Below, piece after piece: positions 16,852 through 25,628 of a stretch of DNA of 64,000 nt. The position numbers and the translations under genes are program-made. Position 1 is the stretch's first letter. Every line of letters begins with the position of its first letter. The DNA comes from DAOUKH01 sp965207995 (GTDB lineage Bacteria; Chloroflexota; Dehalococcoidia; SHYB01), in the NCBI GenBank assembly GCA_965207995.1, contig CBDBNG010000001.1, forward strand, positions 62,001 through 126,000, given 5' to 3'. Under the pieces are notes generated by a model. That model saw only the letters and a list, made by a program, of their open reading frames with translations, was not told where the DNA came from and searched no databases.

Positions 16852-17831
16852 GGCGCGTCGGCGGACGGCTCTTCCGGGGCGTAGAGCCAGCAGCGCACGC
16901 TCCGGGACTCGCCGACGTTGAAGGGCGGCGGCGACTCGGCGCCGCAGCGGTCGAAGGCGTGGGGGCACCGCGGGTGGAAGCGGCACCCCGCTGGCGGCTC
17001 GACGAGGTCCGGCGGCGACCCTTCGAGGAATTCCGGCTTCTCGGCGCCGTCCATGCGCGGGATGCTGGCGAGCAGCTTCTGGGTGTAGGGGTGCTTGGGG
17101 TCGAGGATGACCTCGTCGGCGACGCCGGACTCGACGTGCTCGCCGCCGTAGGCGACGACGATGCGGTCGCAGAGGTCGCTGGCGAGGGCGATGTCGTGGG
17201 TGATGAAGATCATCCCCAGCGACTGCTCGGCCTTGAGCCGCTTGAGCAGGTTCATCACCTGGGCCTGGACGCTGACGTCGAGGGCCGAGGTGGGCTCGTC
17301 GAGGATGACGATGCGGGGCGACATAACGAGGGCGGTGGCGATGCCGACGCGCTGCTTCATCCCGCCGCTGAGCTCGTGCGGGTAGCGGTCGAGAATCTCG
17401 CGGGGTAGCCCCACCATCTCGACGATCTCGGCGGCCCGCTCCATCGCCTCGTCCTTGGGAACCGTGCCGTCGGCGAGCATCCGCTCGACGATCTGCCCAC
17501 CGACACGCAAGACGGGATTCAGCGAGTTCATCGCTCCCTGGGCCACCATGGCGATGGACCGGGCGCGGATGCGCGACCGGAAGTCCTCGTCGGTGAGCGC
17601 GGTCAGGTCTTCTCCGTCGAGCGTGACCGAGCCGCCGCTGTCGCTGACGTTGGCGGGGAGGAGGCGCATGAGGGCGAGGGCGAGGCTCGTCTTGCCGCTG
17701 CCGGACTCGCCGACGACGCCCACGGCCTCGCCCGGCTTCTCGATGACGAAGCTGACACCGTCGACGGCGCGCACGTCGCCCCGGGGCGTGCCGTAGTAGA
17801 GGCGAAGGCCGCGGACGTCGAGGAAGGCCAT
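16848..17831 (-). CDS. peptide/nickel-type ABC transporter ATP-binding protein (OppD/DppD-like)
   Basis: 327 residues from ATG 17831, whose A is also the last base of the permease stop (TGATG), so translation is coupled. Walker A GESGSGKTS (41-49), signature ELSGGMKQRVGIATAL, Walker B IVILDEPTSALDVSVQ, THD switch and the Cys-rich CRFHPRCP C-terminal motif. It energises the two adjacent permeases. It is the last gene of the leftward transporter run. Confidence 0.94.
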   Translation of the reverse strand: MAFLDVRGLRLYYGTPRGDVRAVDGVSFVIEKPGEAVGVVGESGSGKTSLALALMRLLPANVSDSGGSVTLDGEDLTALTDEDFRSRIRARSIAMVAQGAMNSLNPVLRVGGQIVERMLADGTVPKDEAMERAAEIVEMVGLPREILDRYPHELSGGMKQRVGIATALVMSPRIVILDEPTSALDVSVQAQVMNLLKRLKAEQSLGMIFITHDIALASDLCDRIVVAYGGEHVESGVADEVILDPKHPYTQKLLASIPRMDGAEKPEFLEGSPPDLVEPPAGCRFHPRCPHAFDRCGAESPPPFNVGESRSVRCWLYAPEEPSADAP

Positions 17832-19264
17832 CAGCGCCCTCGCCGCAGCCGCGGGTTGACCACCGGCTCCATGCCCAAGGAGATCAGCATAAAGGTCACC
17901 GCGGTGATGATGATGAGCGCCCCCGGTGGGATGATCCACCACCAGTAGCCGAGGAAGGCCGCGCCGGTGCGGAAGCCGCTTTCGAGTATCTGGCCCCAGG
18001 TGGGGATAGAGGGGTCGCCGAGGCCGAGGAAGCTGAGCCCGGCTTCGGCGAGGATCGCGGCGGGCGCGAAGAAGATCATTTGCGCGAAGATGAAGGGAGC
18101 GATCTGGGGGAAGATGTGCCGGTACATGATGCGCCACCTCGACGCCCCCATCGTAATGGCCGACTCGACCAACTGCCCTTCCCGAAGCTGCAGCACCATC
18201 GAGCGGACGAGAATGGTGAGTCCGGGCCAACTGAAGATGATGAGCAGCCCGATGATGAGGTACAGGTTCGAGCCGACCACGAAGACGAAAAAGATGAGGA
18301 GCGGCAGGAGGGGCACGTTGGCGACAAGGTCGGCGAGGCGTTGGATGAAAAGGTCGGTGCGGCCGCCGGCGTAGCCGCTGATCACTCCCAGCGCCGTGCC
18401 CATGGCGGTGGTGACCACGGAGGCCATGAGGCCGATGAAGAGCGCCACGGGAAGGCCGAAGAGCAGCCCTTCGGTCAGGTCGCGCCCCAGGCTGTCGGTG
18501 CCCATCAATCCGAAGACCGTACCCCCGATCACGAAGCGGGCTTCTTCCAAGGAGTCGCGCGGGTCTTGGAACGAGGCGCGCAGCTGGAGCTCGTAGGCGC
18601 CCTTGAGCAGGGCGAAGCCGCCGGGCGCCTCAGCGTCGGGGACGCCGAAGAAGGCGCGGTCGAGGTCCTGGGCCAGCTCCGACGCCCGGAACCTGGCGCC
18701 GTACTCGTCGCGCATGAAGTCGACCACGGCGTCGGCGGCGGAGGGCTGGGAGGAGAGGTTCACCCGCAGCGCGTCTTCGTGGAAGCGCAGGTACGGCGCG
18801 GACTCGTCCTCCCGGGGGCCGCGGACGGGTTGGCGGAAGAGCACGACGGTGCTGTCGTCGGGGCGCACCAGCGACACGGTGAGGACCGGAGGGCGGTCGT
18901 AGAAGGTGACGCCACTCACGGAGAAGTTGGTGAACGTCGGCGGGCGGTCGGAGTCGTACTCGACGGTGGCGATGTAGGTGCGGAGCTCGCCGGACTGCGT
19001 TGGGCGCACCTCGGTCGCCTCGCCGACGACGTAGTCGCGGTGGGGAACGTCGGCGCGCGTGGTGAGCGCCGTCGACCAGATGGGGGGCACCGCGCCGGGG
19101 TTGTCGGCCCACTGCGCGGGGTCGCTCCATGTCTCCTCGCCCCAGCTCAAGGGGAAGCGAATCAGCACGTAGAGCGAGAGGATGACGAGGACGGCGAAGA
19201 GGCCGATGCCGAGCTTGCCCGGCCACGTGTCGAGGAGCTCCTTGAAGATGTTCCGCCCCGTCAT
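17831..19264 (-). CDS. ABC transporter permease (DppC-like) with large periplasmic domain
   Basis: 477 residues, against about 280-300 for ordinary DppC. One TM helix (18-36) is followed by about 220 periplasmic residues (38-255), beta-rich and with no recognised family. The standard permease core then begins at GTDSLGRD (255-262) with five more helices. The EAA loop for ATPase contact is ESAITMGASRWRIMYRHIFPQ. The core ends with GLSFLGLGDPSIPTWGQ, typical of DppC/OppC. The gene overlaps the upstream permease by 4 bases. The insert could contact the unusual binding protein encoded upstream. Confidence 0.92.
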   Translation of the reverse strand: MTGRNIFKELLDTWPGKLGIGLFAVLVILSLYVLIRFPLSWGEETWSDPAQWADNPGAVPPIWSTALTTRADVPHRDYVVGEATEVRPTQSGELRTYIATVEYDSDRPPTFTNFSVSGVTFYDRPPVLTVSLVRPDDSTVVLFRQPVRGPREDESAPYLRFHEDALRVNLSSQPSAADAVVDFMRDEYGARFRASELAQDLDRAFFGVPDAEAPGGFALLKGAYELQLRASFQDPRDSLEEARFVIGGTVFGLMGTDSLGRDLTEGLLFGLPVALFIGLMASVVTTAMGTALGVISGYAGGRTDLFIQRLADLVANVPLLPLLIFFVFVVGSNLYLIIGLLIIFSWPGLTILVRSMVLQLREGQLVESAITMGASRWRIMYRHIFPQIAPFIFAQMIFFAPAAILAEAGLSFLGLGDPSIPTWGQILESGFRTGAAFLGYWWWIIPPGALIIITAVTFMLISLGMEPVVNPRLRRGR

Positions 19265-20316
19265 GAGGAGTACCTCACTCGTGGGTCGAGAATGACGTAG
19301 AGGACCTCAAGGATGAAGCGCGCCGCGACGTAGAGCAGGGTGAAGACGAAGGTCAGCGCGACGATGACGTTTTCGTCGGGCGTCCCCGCCACGGCGTCGA
19401 AGTAGAGGCGGCCCATCCCCTGCCAGTTGAAGATGGTCTCGACGAGGATGGAGCCGCCGAGTGACCCCGCGAGTCCCAGGATCAGGCCGGTCACGATGGG
19501 CGGCGCGGCGACGCGGAGGATGTGCCGCCGGTTGACGATGCCTTCGGGCATGCCCTTGGCCCGCGCCATGGTGACGTGGTCTTCCTGCGCCACGGTCATG
19601 GTCATGGTGCGAACCGAGTAGATGTAGGGCCCCACGCTCACCAGGACGAGGGTGATCACGGGGAGGATGGAGTGCTTGAGGAGATCGACGAAGCGTAAGA
19701 AGCCGGCCTCGGGCGGCGGCGTGCTGTACATGCCGCCGGAGGGCAGGATGTCGAGCTTGAAGGCGAAGATGAGGATCATCAGTATCCCCATCCACCATGC
19801 GGGCATGGCGAACGAGACCGCGGAGAAGTAGGAGACGGCGCGGTCGAGCTTCGTGCCGACGCGCGTCGCGAGCTTGACGCCGAGCGCGAGGCCGAGCACG
19901 GCGGTGATGACGAGACTGGTGGTGAGCAGCAGCGCGGTGTTGGGGAGCCGGTCCCAGACGATGTCGGAGACCTCGCGGCTGCCGGAGAAGCTCTTCAGGG
20001 AGCGCGCCTCCCCGAGGTCGAGGGTGATGACGCGGGCGACGGTGGCGGGGAGCCGCCGCACCCAGCTCTGGTCGAGGTCGTAGAACTCGACGAGCTCCTG
20101 GCGGCGGATGTCGAGTGTTTCCTCGAGTTGTTCCGGGTCCCTGATCGTCTGGGAGAGGGTGACGCGCAAGGCGCGGAGGTCTTCGCCGATCTGCGCCTCG
20201 AGGAGGCGGTCGGAGAAGCCGGTGGCGCCGAGGGTGACGACGAGCGCCACGAGCACGAGGAAAAGCACGGCCACCAGCGTAAGCAAGCGGACCGCCAGCG
20301 GCTTGAGGACTGTCAT
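19261..20316 (-). CDS. ABC transporter permease (DppB-like)
   Basis: 351 residues. TM1 at 8-30, then a periplasmic region at 31-125 with a charged helical part (DRLLEAQIGEDLRALRVTL), then the core starting at DRLPNTALLLTTSL. The EAA loop is EDHVTMARAKGMPEGIVNRRHILR. The C-terminal region (ILVETIFNWQGMGRLYFDAV) matches DppB/OppB. It overlaps dppC by 4 bases. The 186-base gap upstream, to the binding protein gene, holds an intergenic repeat. Confidence 0.93.
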   Translation of the reverse strand: MTVLKPLAVRLLTLVAVLFLVLVALVVTLGATGFSDRLLEAQIGEDLRALRVTLSQTIRDPEQLEETLDIRRQELVEFYDLDQSWVRRLPATVARVITLDLGEARSLKSFSGSREVSDIVWDRLPNTALLLTTSLVITAVLGLALGVKLATRVGTKLDRAVSYFSAVSFAMPAWWMGILMILIFAFKLDILPSGGMYSTPPPEAGFLRFVDLLKHSILPVITLVLVSVGPYIYSVRTMTMTVAQEDHVTMARAKGMPEGIVNRRHILRVAAPPIVTGLILGLAGSLGGSILVETIFNWQGMGRLYFDAVAGTPDENVIVALTFVFTLLYVAARFILEVLYVILDPRVRYSS

Positions 20317-20394
20317 GATCTCAGCGCCATGATACCGCCCCGCGGAGGGGTGTGTGTCCGGGGGCGCCTGCTCCGGCAGCGCCCTGCGGGCGCT

Positions 20395-20482
20395 CGCGCG
20401 CCTGACGGCGCGCGCCCTCTCTCAAATTTCCCCCAGAGGGGGAGAGGTCCGAGGGGAAGGCGATTCGCGAATCGCCCCTACA
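20395..20482. repeat. dispersed intergenic palindromes (two types side by side)
   Basis: Two repeat units fill the gap between the binding-protein and permease genes. At 20395-20450 is a unit containing GCCCTCTCTCAAAT followed by TCCCCCAGAGGGGGAGAGGT; nearly the same 55 bases recur at 47281-47335. At 20459-20482 is the palindrome GGCGATTCGCGAATCGCC followed by CCTACA; related copies are at 40885-40908 and 51711-51735. In RNA the units would form stem-loops between two cotranscribed genes and could tune expression. Confidence 0.8.
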
Positions 20483-20502
20483 GAGAAGGGCGACCCGGCG
20501 GA

Positions 20503-22992
20503 TCAGCCGATGATCTCGATGTCGATGCGGCGCTCGGTGAGGCTGACGACCTCGTCGGAGTAGGCGGCGACGAAGAGCTGGTAGAGGCCCGGTTCGAGAT
20601 CGGCGGTCAGCGATCCGGGGAGCGGCACCGTCAGGACGCCCGCGCCGGCGTCGGCTTCGCCGGAGGTTACGACGCTGCCGGCGGCGGGGTCGAAGAAGAC
20701 GTAGCGGAGCCCGAGCCGCCCCGGCCCCTGCGCCTCGACGGATACCGAGGCGTCGACGCCGCTTTCGACGTCGTCCGACTCGACGCGGACGATGTCGACG
20801 CGGGGGGCGCTCCCCAGGTAGAAATCGCCGGGCTTGTACGGATAGGACGGGTCGCGGAAGGCCTCAAGCTCGGCGAACTGGGCCGGCGGGTCGTAGCGTT
20901 GCAGGGAGAAGGGGCCGTTGCCGATCACGAGCATGTCGTGCTCGTCAAACCAGTCGATGGCCGCCTGGTAGCGGGCCGAGGCTTCCTCCGCGCTGACGAG
21001 GGCGCGATCGTTGACCACGAACACGCCCGCGGGCACGAATGCGTCGTTGTTGAACTCGACGAGGGTGCGCTCGACGAGGTTGGCGTCCTGCTTCATTGCC
21101 AGGCTGATCCAGGGCACGCTGAAGCGCGCCGCGGTGGTGTCGCTGTAGGCGGCGCGGCGCGCCTCGAAGACGAGCTCGTCCATTGCGGCCAGCAGCTCCC
21201 ACGGCGTCGTCAGGCCGGAGGGACTGGCGTAGGAGCCGATGAGGCTCTCCTCGAAGTGCCAGAAGTCGAGGTAGACCTCCAAGGTGTTGCCGTCGGCGAT
21301 GCGGTAGCCGCGGAAGGTGTCGAGATAGGGCCGGGCCGTCGCGCCGAGGGCGAACTCGATGGCCGACTTCGCGGGGTCGTACGAGATCTCATATTGCTGG
21401 GCGATGGAATACATCACGTCGGCCATGGTGATGGGCTGGCCGTGGTGCCAGTTCGAGCGGAAGTAGTTGGAGAAGTCGAAGGTCACCTTACTGGTGGCCT
21501 GGGTGGCCTCGGCCGGAGCCCAGACGTTGTTCACCGGGTCCCACGCGACGGCGTCGTTCGGAACGGAGAGCGTGCCGGTGGGGCCGGCGGTCTCGACGTC
21601 GAAGCTTGCCCGGTAGGGCGTGGGAAGGCCGGTGAAGGGGTGGTTCGAGATGGGCGAATCGACGAGGTGGCGGAAGATGTCGCTGCTGTAGAGGTCGCCG
21701 AAGCCGCCGACGGGGTTCCACGTCGACCGCTCCGTCCAGACCCAGAGGCTGCCCAAGGTCAGTTCGTCCTGCCCTGGAATGTAGGACTCGCGGATGGAGC
21801 GGGCCGTCTTGGGGCCGGCGACGAGGTCGGCGGTGACGCCCTCGACCTCCTCGCGGACAGGGAAGCTGTTGTTGACCGTGGCGACCCAGACACGGATGGA
21901 CTGGTCGAGGCCGATCTCGGTCATGCGGCGGTAGAGCCGGTTGCGCTCGTCGACGCCGTTGAACTCGCCCCTGAAGATACGCTGGCCGAGGTCGTCGAGC
22001 TCGTCGTTCTGGTACTGCCAGAAGCCGGAGGCGAGCCAGCCGGGCATGTTGCCCTGCCAGGGGGCGAGCATCTGGTTGATCGTGCCGAAGTCGTAGCGCT
22101 GGGGCGCGCCGCGGCTCCAGCCCTCGGTGTAGGCGTGCCACTGGAACGCCTGCGGGTCGGAGGAGTAGACGTTGAGGACGGCGGGGGCGAATTCCTGGTA
22201 GGAGGGCGAGACGAGGAAGCCGGCGCGCTCGAGCTCGGCGCGCAGCAGGTCGCCGATGGCGCGGCGCTCGTCCTCGACGCGGACGATGAACTTGAGGCGG
22301 ATCGGTTCGCCGTCATAGTTCCACACGCCGCCGATCTTCTCGGCCCCGGCGCCGGTCATGGCCCGGTCGATGACGCCGCGGGCGAACTCGGGATCGAAGC
22401 GGTAGTCGGACTCCTTTACGGCCTCGAAGACGGTGAGGTAGTCGAAGTCGGTGGGGCTCAGGTGCGTCAGCATGGGGAGCGCCTGGCCCTGATAGATGTC
22501 GCTGGCGATGAAGTCGCGGTCGACCAGTTGCTGAACGGCCTGGCGCACTTCTTTGATCGAGAAGGGGTTGAGCTGGCCCTCGGGCGCGGGCGCGGGGTTC
22601 AGCACGATCGAGAGAGTCGTGGCGGGGGCCTCTTCGAGGCGGATGCCGGGCTCGCCGCGTAGCTCGGCGGCGCCCGACGTCTTGAGGCCGAAGAGGTAGA
22701 AGTCCATTTCGCCGTTCTGGAAGTCGAGCGGGGCGCGGTCGACGAAGAAGCTCTTGAAGAAGATGCGGTCCACGGCAGGGCCGGGCCGCTCGTGGGGAGG
22801 GCTGTAGGCCGCCGGCCTTGCGGTGGGGACGGGCGTCGCGGCGGGCGCGGGGCTGGTTGCGGTGGGGGCGGCCTCTTCAGGCGTGGCCGTGGGCGCGGCC
22901 GTTGGCTCCTCGCCGCCGCCGGAGCAGGCCACCGCCACGAGCATCGCGGCGAGCACAACGGGAAGGCCCTTGATCAGGAAGGTCCGTCGCAT
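20503..22992 (-). CDS. lipoprotein solute-binding protein, SBP_bac_5-like with permuted lobe order
   Basis: 829 residues from ATG 22992, with GGAGGGAG upstream. Lipobox VACS (Cys23) and a TP-rich linker. The order of family-5 segments is swapped. Residues about 72-390 hold parts that normally come late: VDRIFFKSFF, FQNGEMDFYL, IKEVRQAVQQLVDRDFI, then GWSRGAPQRYDFG. Residues about 410-735 hold parts that normally come first: LTLGSLWVWTERSTWNPVGG, SDIFRHLVD, WHHGQPITMADVMYSI, then IGNGPFSLQRY and SAPRVDIVRV. Residues 745-829 look like an Ig-type beta domain. It lies 4 bases after the propeller gene and before the permeases, so it is probably the cognate binding protein. Confidence 0.82.
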   Translation of the reverse strand: MRRTFLIKGLPVVLAAMLVAVACSGGGEEPTAAPTATPEEAAPTATSPAPAATPVPTARPAAYSPPHERPGPAVDRIFFKSFFVDRAPLDFQNGEMDFYLFGLKTSGAAELRGEPGIRLEEAPATTLSIVLNPAPAPEGQLNPFSIKEVRQAVQQLVDRDFIASDIYQGQALPMLTHLSPTDFDYLTVFEAVKESDYRFDPEFARGVIDRAMTGAGAEKIGGVWNYDGEPIRLKFIVRVEDERRAIGDLLRAELERAGFLVSPSYQEFAPAVLNVYSSDPQAFQWHAYTEGWSRGAPQRYDFGTINQMLAPWQGNMPGWLASGFWQYQNDELDDLGQRIFRGEFNGVDERNRLYRRMTEIGLDQSIRVWVATVNNSFPVREEVEGVTADLVAGPKTARSIRESYIPGQDELTLGSLWVWTERSTWNPVGGFGDLYSSDIFRHLVDSPISNHPFTGLPTPYRASFDVETAGPTGTLSVPNDAVAWDPVNNVWAPAEATQATSKVTFDFSNYFRSNWHHGQPITMADVMYSIAQQYEISYDPAKSAIEFALGATARPYLDTFRGYRIADGNTLEVYLDFWHFEESLIGSYASPSGLTTPWELLAAMDELVFEARRAAYSDTTAARFSVPWISLAMKQDANLVERTLVEFNNDAFVPAGVFVVNDRALVSAEEASARYQAAIDWFDEHDMLVIGNGPFSLQRYDPPAQFAELEAFRDPSYPYKPGDFYLGSAPRVDIVRVESDDVESGVDASVSVEAQGPGRLGLRYVFFDPAAGSVVTSGEADAGAGVLTVPLPGSLTADLEPGLYQLFVAAYSDEVVSLTERRIDIEIIG

Positions 22993-22996
22993 CTGC

Positions 22997-25564
22997 CTAG
23001 CTCCCTCCTCGGCTCTCTTCGCTCGAATCCGCCGGCGTATCGGGCTCGGCCGGGGCATCGGATTGCGCCGGGCTGTCCGGCTCCGGCGCTGCTTCCGGCT
23101 CCGCTGGTGCATCCGGTTGGGCCGCGGCCTCCGGCTCCGGCGCCATGGCGGGCTGCGCGGGCGCCGCCGGGGCTGCCGGGGTATCCGGCGGGCTTGGGGT
23201 CTGAGGCGGCGGCGCGCCGCCGCCTCTCGCGGCGCGGAGCAGAATGCCGCCCGCGATCAGGCCGCCGGCCAATGCGCCGACGAGCGCGGCCAGCAGCACG
23301 ACCCACCACTCGGAGCCGCCGTTTCCTTTGCCGTCGTTATCGCCGTTGTCGCCGACGCCGAACTCGCCGGACGGCTCCGGCGTCGCCTCCGGTTCGGGGT
23401 CGGCGCCAGTCGCCGGCGCGCTGGCCACAAGGCCCTCGATGGCCTCGGCGAGCGCCTGGGTCTCTTTCTGGATGTCGCCGAAACCAAAGTCGGTGTAGTA
23501 GGACGCTTGGGCGAAGTTGCCCGATTCGTCGAAGACGCGCACGTTCTGCGCGCCCTCGCTCGACACCGGCATGAAGAGGGTGGTGGTGAAGCGCCCGCTG
23601 GCGTTCGTCCGTTCGGTGGCGATGGTGACCCCTCCGGCTTGGATGAAGACGTTGAGGTCGGGCTGCAGGTTGAACCCTTGCACCGTCACCTGCTGGCCGC
23701 CGGGGCCCGAGGGCGGGCTGATGAAGATTTCCGGCGAGGGAATGGCCTGCCGGCGCGCGAAGCCGATCTTCTGGTTCGTCGGCCCGAACTCGCCCAACCG
23801 GGTGTCGGGCCAGACGAGGTAGACCTCCTCGCCGGCGGCGGCCACGGCGATGTAGTCGCCGATGAACCGTCCGCCGGGGAAGCCCTTGTTCGGGTTCGAC
23901 GGGAAGTCGGTGACGCGCGCGTCGTCCGACCGAATGTTGAGGCGTTCGTCGCCGAAGCCCCACGTCTCGCCGTTGTCCTCGGAGCGGGTGTAGTAGATGT
24001 GGTAGCGGGCCTGCTCGGGGCTGTCGCGCATGTCGGCCCAGATCACGTGGATGCCGCCCTCCCCGTCGACGTCGATGGTGGGGAAGAACTGGAGCGAGGC
24101 GCCCCGGTCGCCGCCGAGCGTGACCGGGCGCGACCAACTGTCGCCGAAGTCCTCGGAACGGATGAAGTAGACATCGCCGTCGTCGATCGGCATCGCCGGA
24201 TTCAGACCGCCGTAGACGACGTTGACCGCGCCGTCGGGCCCGATGGCGGTCTGCGGGAACGAGGTGCCCCAATAGCGGAAGTTGCCAATGCGGGGGGTGT
24301 AGCCGGCCTCGCGGATGGTGGCGGCCAGGACGGGATCGTTGAAGGCGATGCCGTCGTCCGAGCGCGCCACGTAGATCTCGCCGACTCCTTCCTGCGACTC
24401 GTCGTCGGTCGAGTCGAGCCAGGAGACGTAGACGGTGCCGTCGTCGGCGACGTTGGGCGTGGAGCCCTGCACCACGCGCTTGAGGCCGACGGCGTTGGCA
24501 TCGCCCGCGCCCGGCGTGTCGCCGGAGACCCGCCGCACCACCGGGCTGACGTTGTCGGGGTCCGACCAGGTGAGGCCGCCGTCGGTGGAGCGCACCAGCT
24601 CGATGCTGCTCTGCACCTCGCTGGTGGCGAGCAACGGCAACTCGTCGGAATAGAGGACGCTGTTGATGACGTTGAACCGCGTGTAGGTCACGTAGATGGC
24701 GTCGGTGTCGGGATTGTTCGGATCGGGGCCGATGTCGAGCCAGGGCTTGTCGAGGAAGGAGATATGGACCTGGCCCCGCGCCTTCTGCTCCGCGTCGACC
24801 GTCAACTGCGTGTCGATGATGCTGCGTGAGGTCGATATGGGATCGTCCCAGGTGAAGCCGCCGTCCTGCGACTTGGCGATCTGGATCGACGAGATCAGGG
24901 CGAGGCCGATCGCGGTCCCCACGGTGAACTCCTCGACGCCGAGGGAGATCGAGACCATGTAGACGTTGCCTTCGCGGTCGAATGCGATGACCGGGTCGCC
25001 GGCGCCGAAGATGTCGTCGCGCAGGAAGGGGATCTGGATGGGGCCTTCCCAGTTCTCGCCGGCGTCGAAAGTGACGTAGGCGACGACGCTGGGGAAGCTG
25101 TAGTCGATCGCGCCGATCACGGCGTGGTCGGGGTCGTTGGGATTGACGGCGATGTGGGGCTCGGTCTGGATGGGGGAGTTGCTGAAGTCGCGCGTGACGA
25201 GCACGTTGCGGCTGAACGCGGGAGCGGGGTCGCGGAACGGCACGAGCGCGCCCCCGGCCTGCGCCGATGGGGCCTGGAGGTTCGTGGTGGCCGTTCCCCT
25301 CGGCGAGACCTCGAAGCGGCTGCCGAGCTCGAGGCCGATGCTGCCGGTGACCACTTCCCACACCGCCTCGGGTGTGAAGATGCGTGAAGGGTTGCCGTCG
25401 AGCCTGAAGAGGAAGCCGGGCTCCGAGGCCGTTTCCCGTCCCTCGGCGGTCTGGGCGCCGGCGGCGGGAGCGGCGACGCTCGCCGCCGCGGCGACGGCCC
25501 CCGCGAGGGCCAGGGTCAGGATAAAGCGCAGGGGGCGCGGGAACGTTGGGCGGGCCAGCCGCAT
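22997..25564 (-). CDS. secreted membrane-anchored sialidase-fold (BNR/Asp-box) beta-propeller protein
   Basis: 855 residues from ATG 25564, preceded by AAGGAG; the 35-residue upstream extension is rejected. A Sec signal peptide ends near AAGAQTAEG. The body carries several Asp-box motifs (SQDGGFTWDD, STDGGLTWSD, SEDFGDSWSR, SEDNGETWGF), the mark of sialidase/exo-alpha-glycosidase propellers. The catalytic Arg triad of sialidases is not evident, so hydrolase activity is not claimed. An IPT/TIG-like domain follows (ISPPSGPGGQQVTVQGF), then one TM helix (WWVVLLAALVGALAGGLIAG) and a long Pro/Ala/Glu tail predicted cytoplasmic. It is translated just ahead of the binding protein. Confidence 0.82.
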   Translation of the reverse strand: MRLARPTFPRPLRFILTLALAGAVAAAASVAAPAAGAQTAEGRETASEPGFLFRLDGNPSRIFTPEAVWEVVTGSIGLELGSRFEVSPRGTATTNLQAPSAQAGGALVPFRDPAPAFSRNVLVTRDFSNSPIQTEPHIAVNPNDPDHAVIGAIDYSFPSVVAYVTFDAGENWEGPIQIPFLRDDIFGAGDPVIAFDREGNVYMVSISLGVEEFTVGTAIGLALISSIQIAKSQDGGFTWDDPISTSRSIIDTQLTVDAEQKARGQVHISFLDKPWLDIGPDPNNPDTDAIYVTYTRFNVINSVLYSDELPLLATSEVQSSIELVRSTDGGLTWSDPDNVSPVVRRVSGDTPGAGDANAVGLKRVVQGSTPNVADDGTVYVSWLDSTDDESQEGVGEIYVARSDDGIAFNDPVLAATIREAGYTPRIGNFRYWGTSFPQTAIGPDGAVNVVYGGLNPAMPIDDGDVYFIRSEDFGDSWSRPVTLGGDRGASLQFFPTIDVDGEGGIHVIWADMRDSPEQARYHIYYTRSEDNGETWGFGDERLNIRSDDARVTDFPSNPNKGFPGGRFIGDYIAVAAAGEEVYLVWPDTRLGEFGPTNQKIGFARRQAIPSPEIFISPPSGPGGQQVTVQGFNLQPDLNVFIQAGGVTIATERTNASGRFTTTLFMPVSSEGAQNVRVFDESGNFAQASYYTDFGFGDIQKETQALAEAIEGLVASAPATGADPEPEATPEPSGEFGVGDNGDNDGKGNGGSEWWVVLLAALVGALAGGLIAGGILLRAARGGGAPPPQTPSPPDTPAAPAAPAQPAMAPEPEAAAQPDAPAEPEAAPEPDSPAQSDAPAEPDTPADSSEESRGGS

Positions 25565-25628
25565 CGTGTTGCTCCTTGGTCTAGCTTCGGGCTCCACAGG
25601 CGGTGGCTGTGGAAGGACTTGCGTCGGG

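Noticed and set aside
20128..22662. Rightward 844-codon frame
   Set aside because: It lies antisense to the permease and binding-protein genes and shows the Gly/Val/Asp/Ala-rich composition of a mirror frame, with no domain.
22997..25564. Annotation as an active sialidase
   Set aside because: Asp-box repeats show the fold only; the catalytic Arg triad and the FRIP-type motif could not be located.
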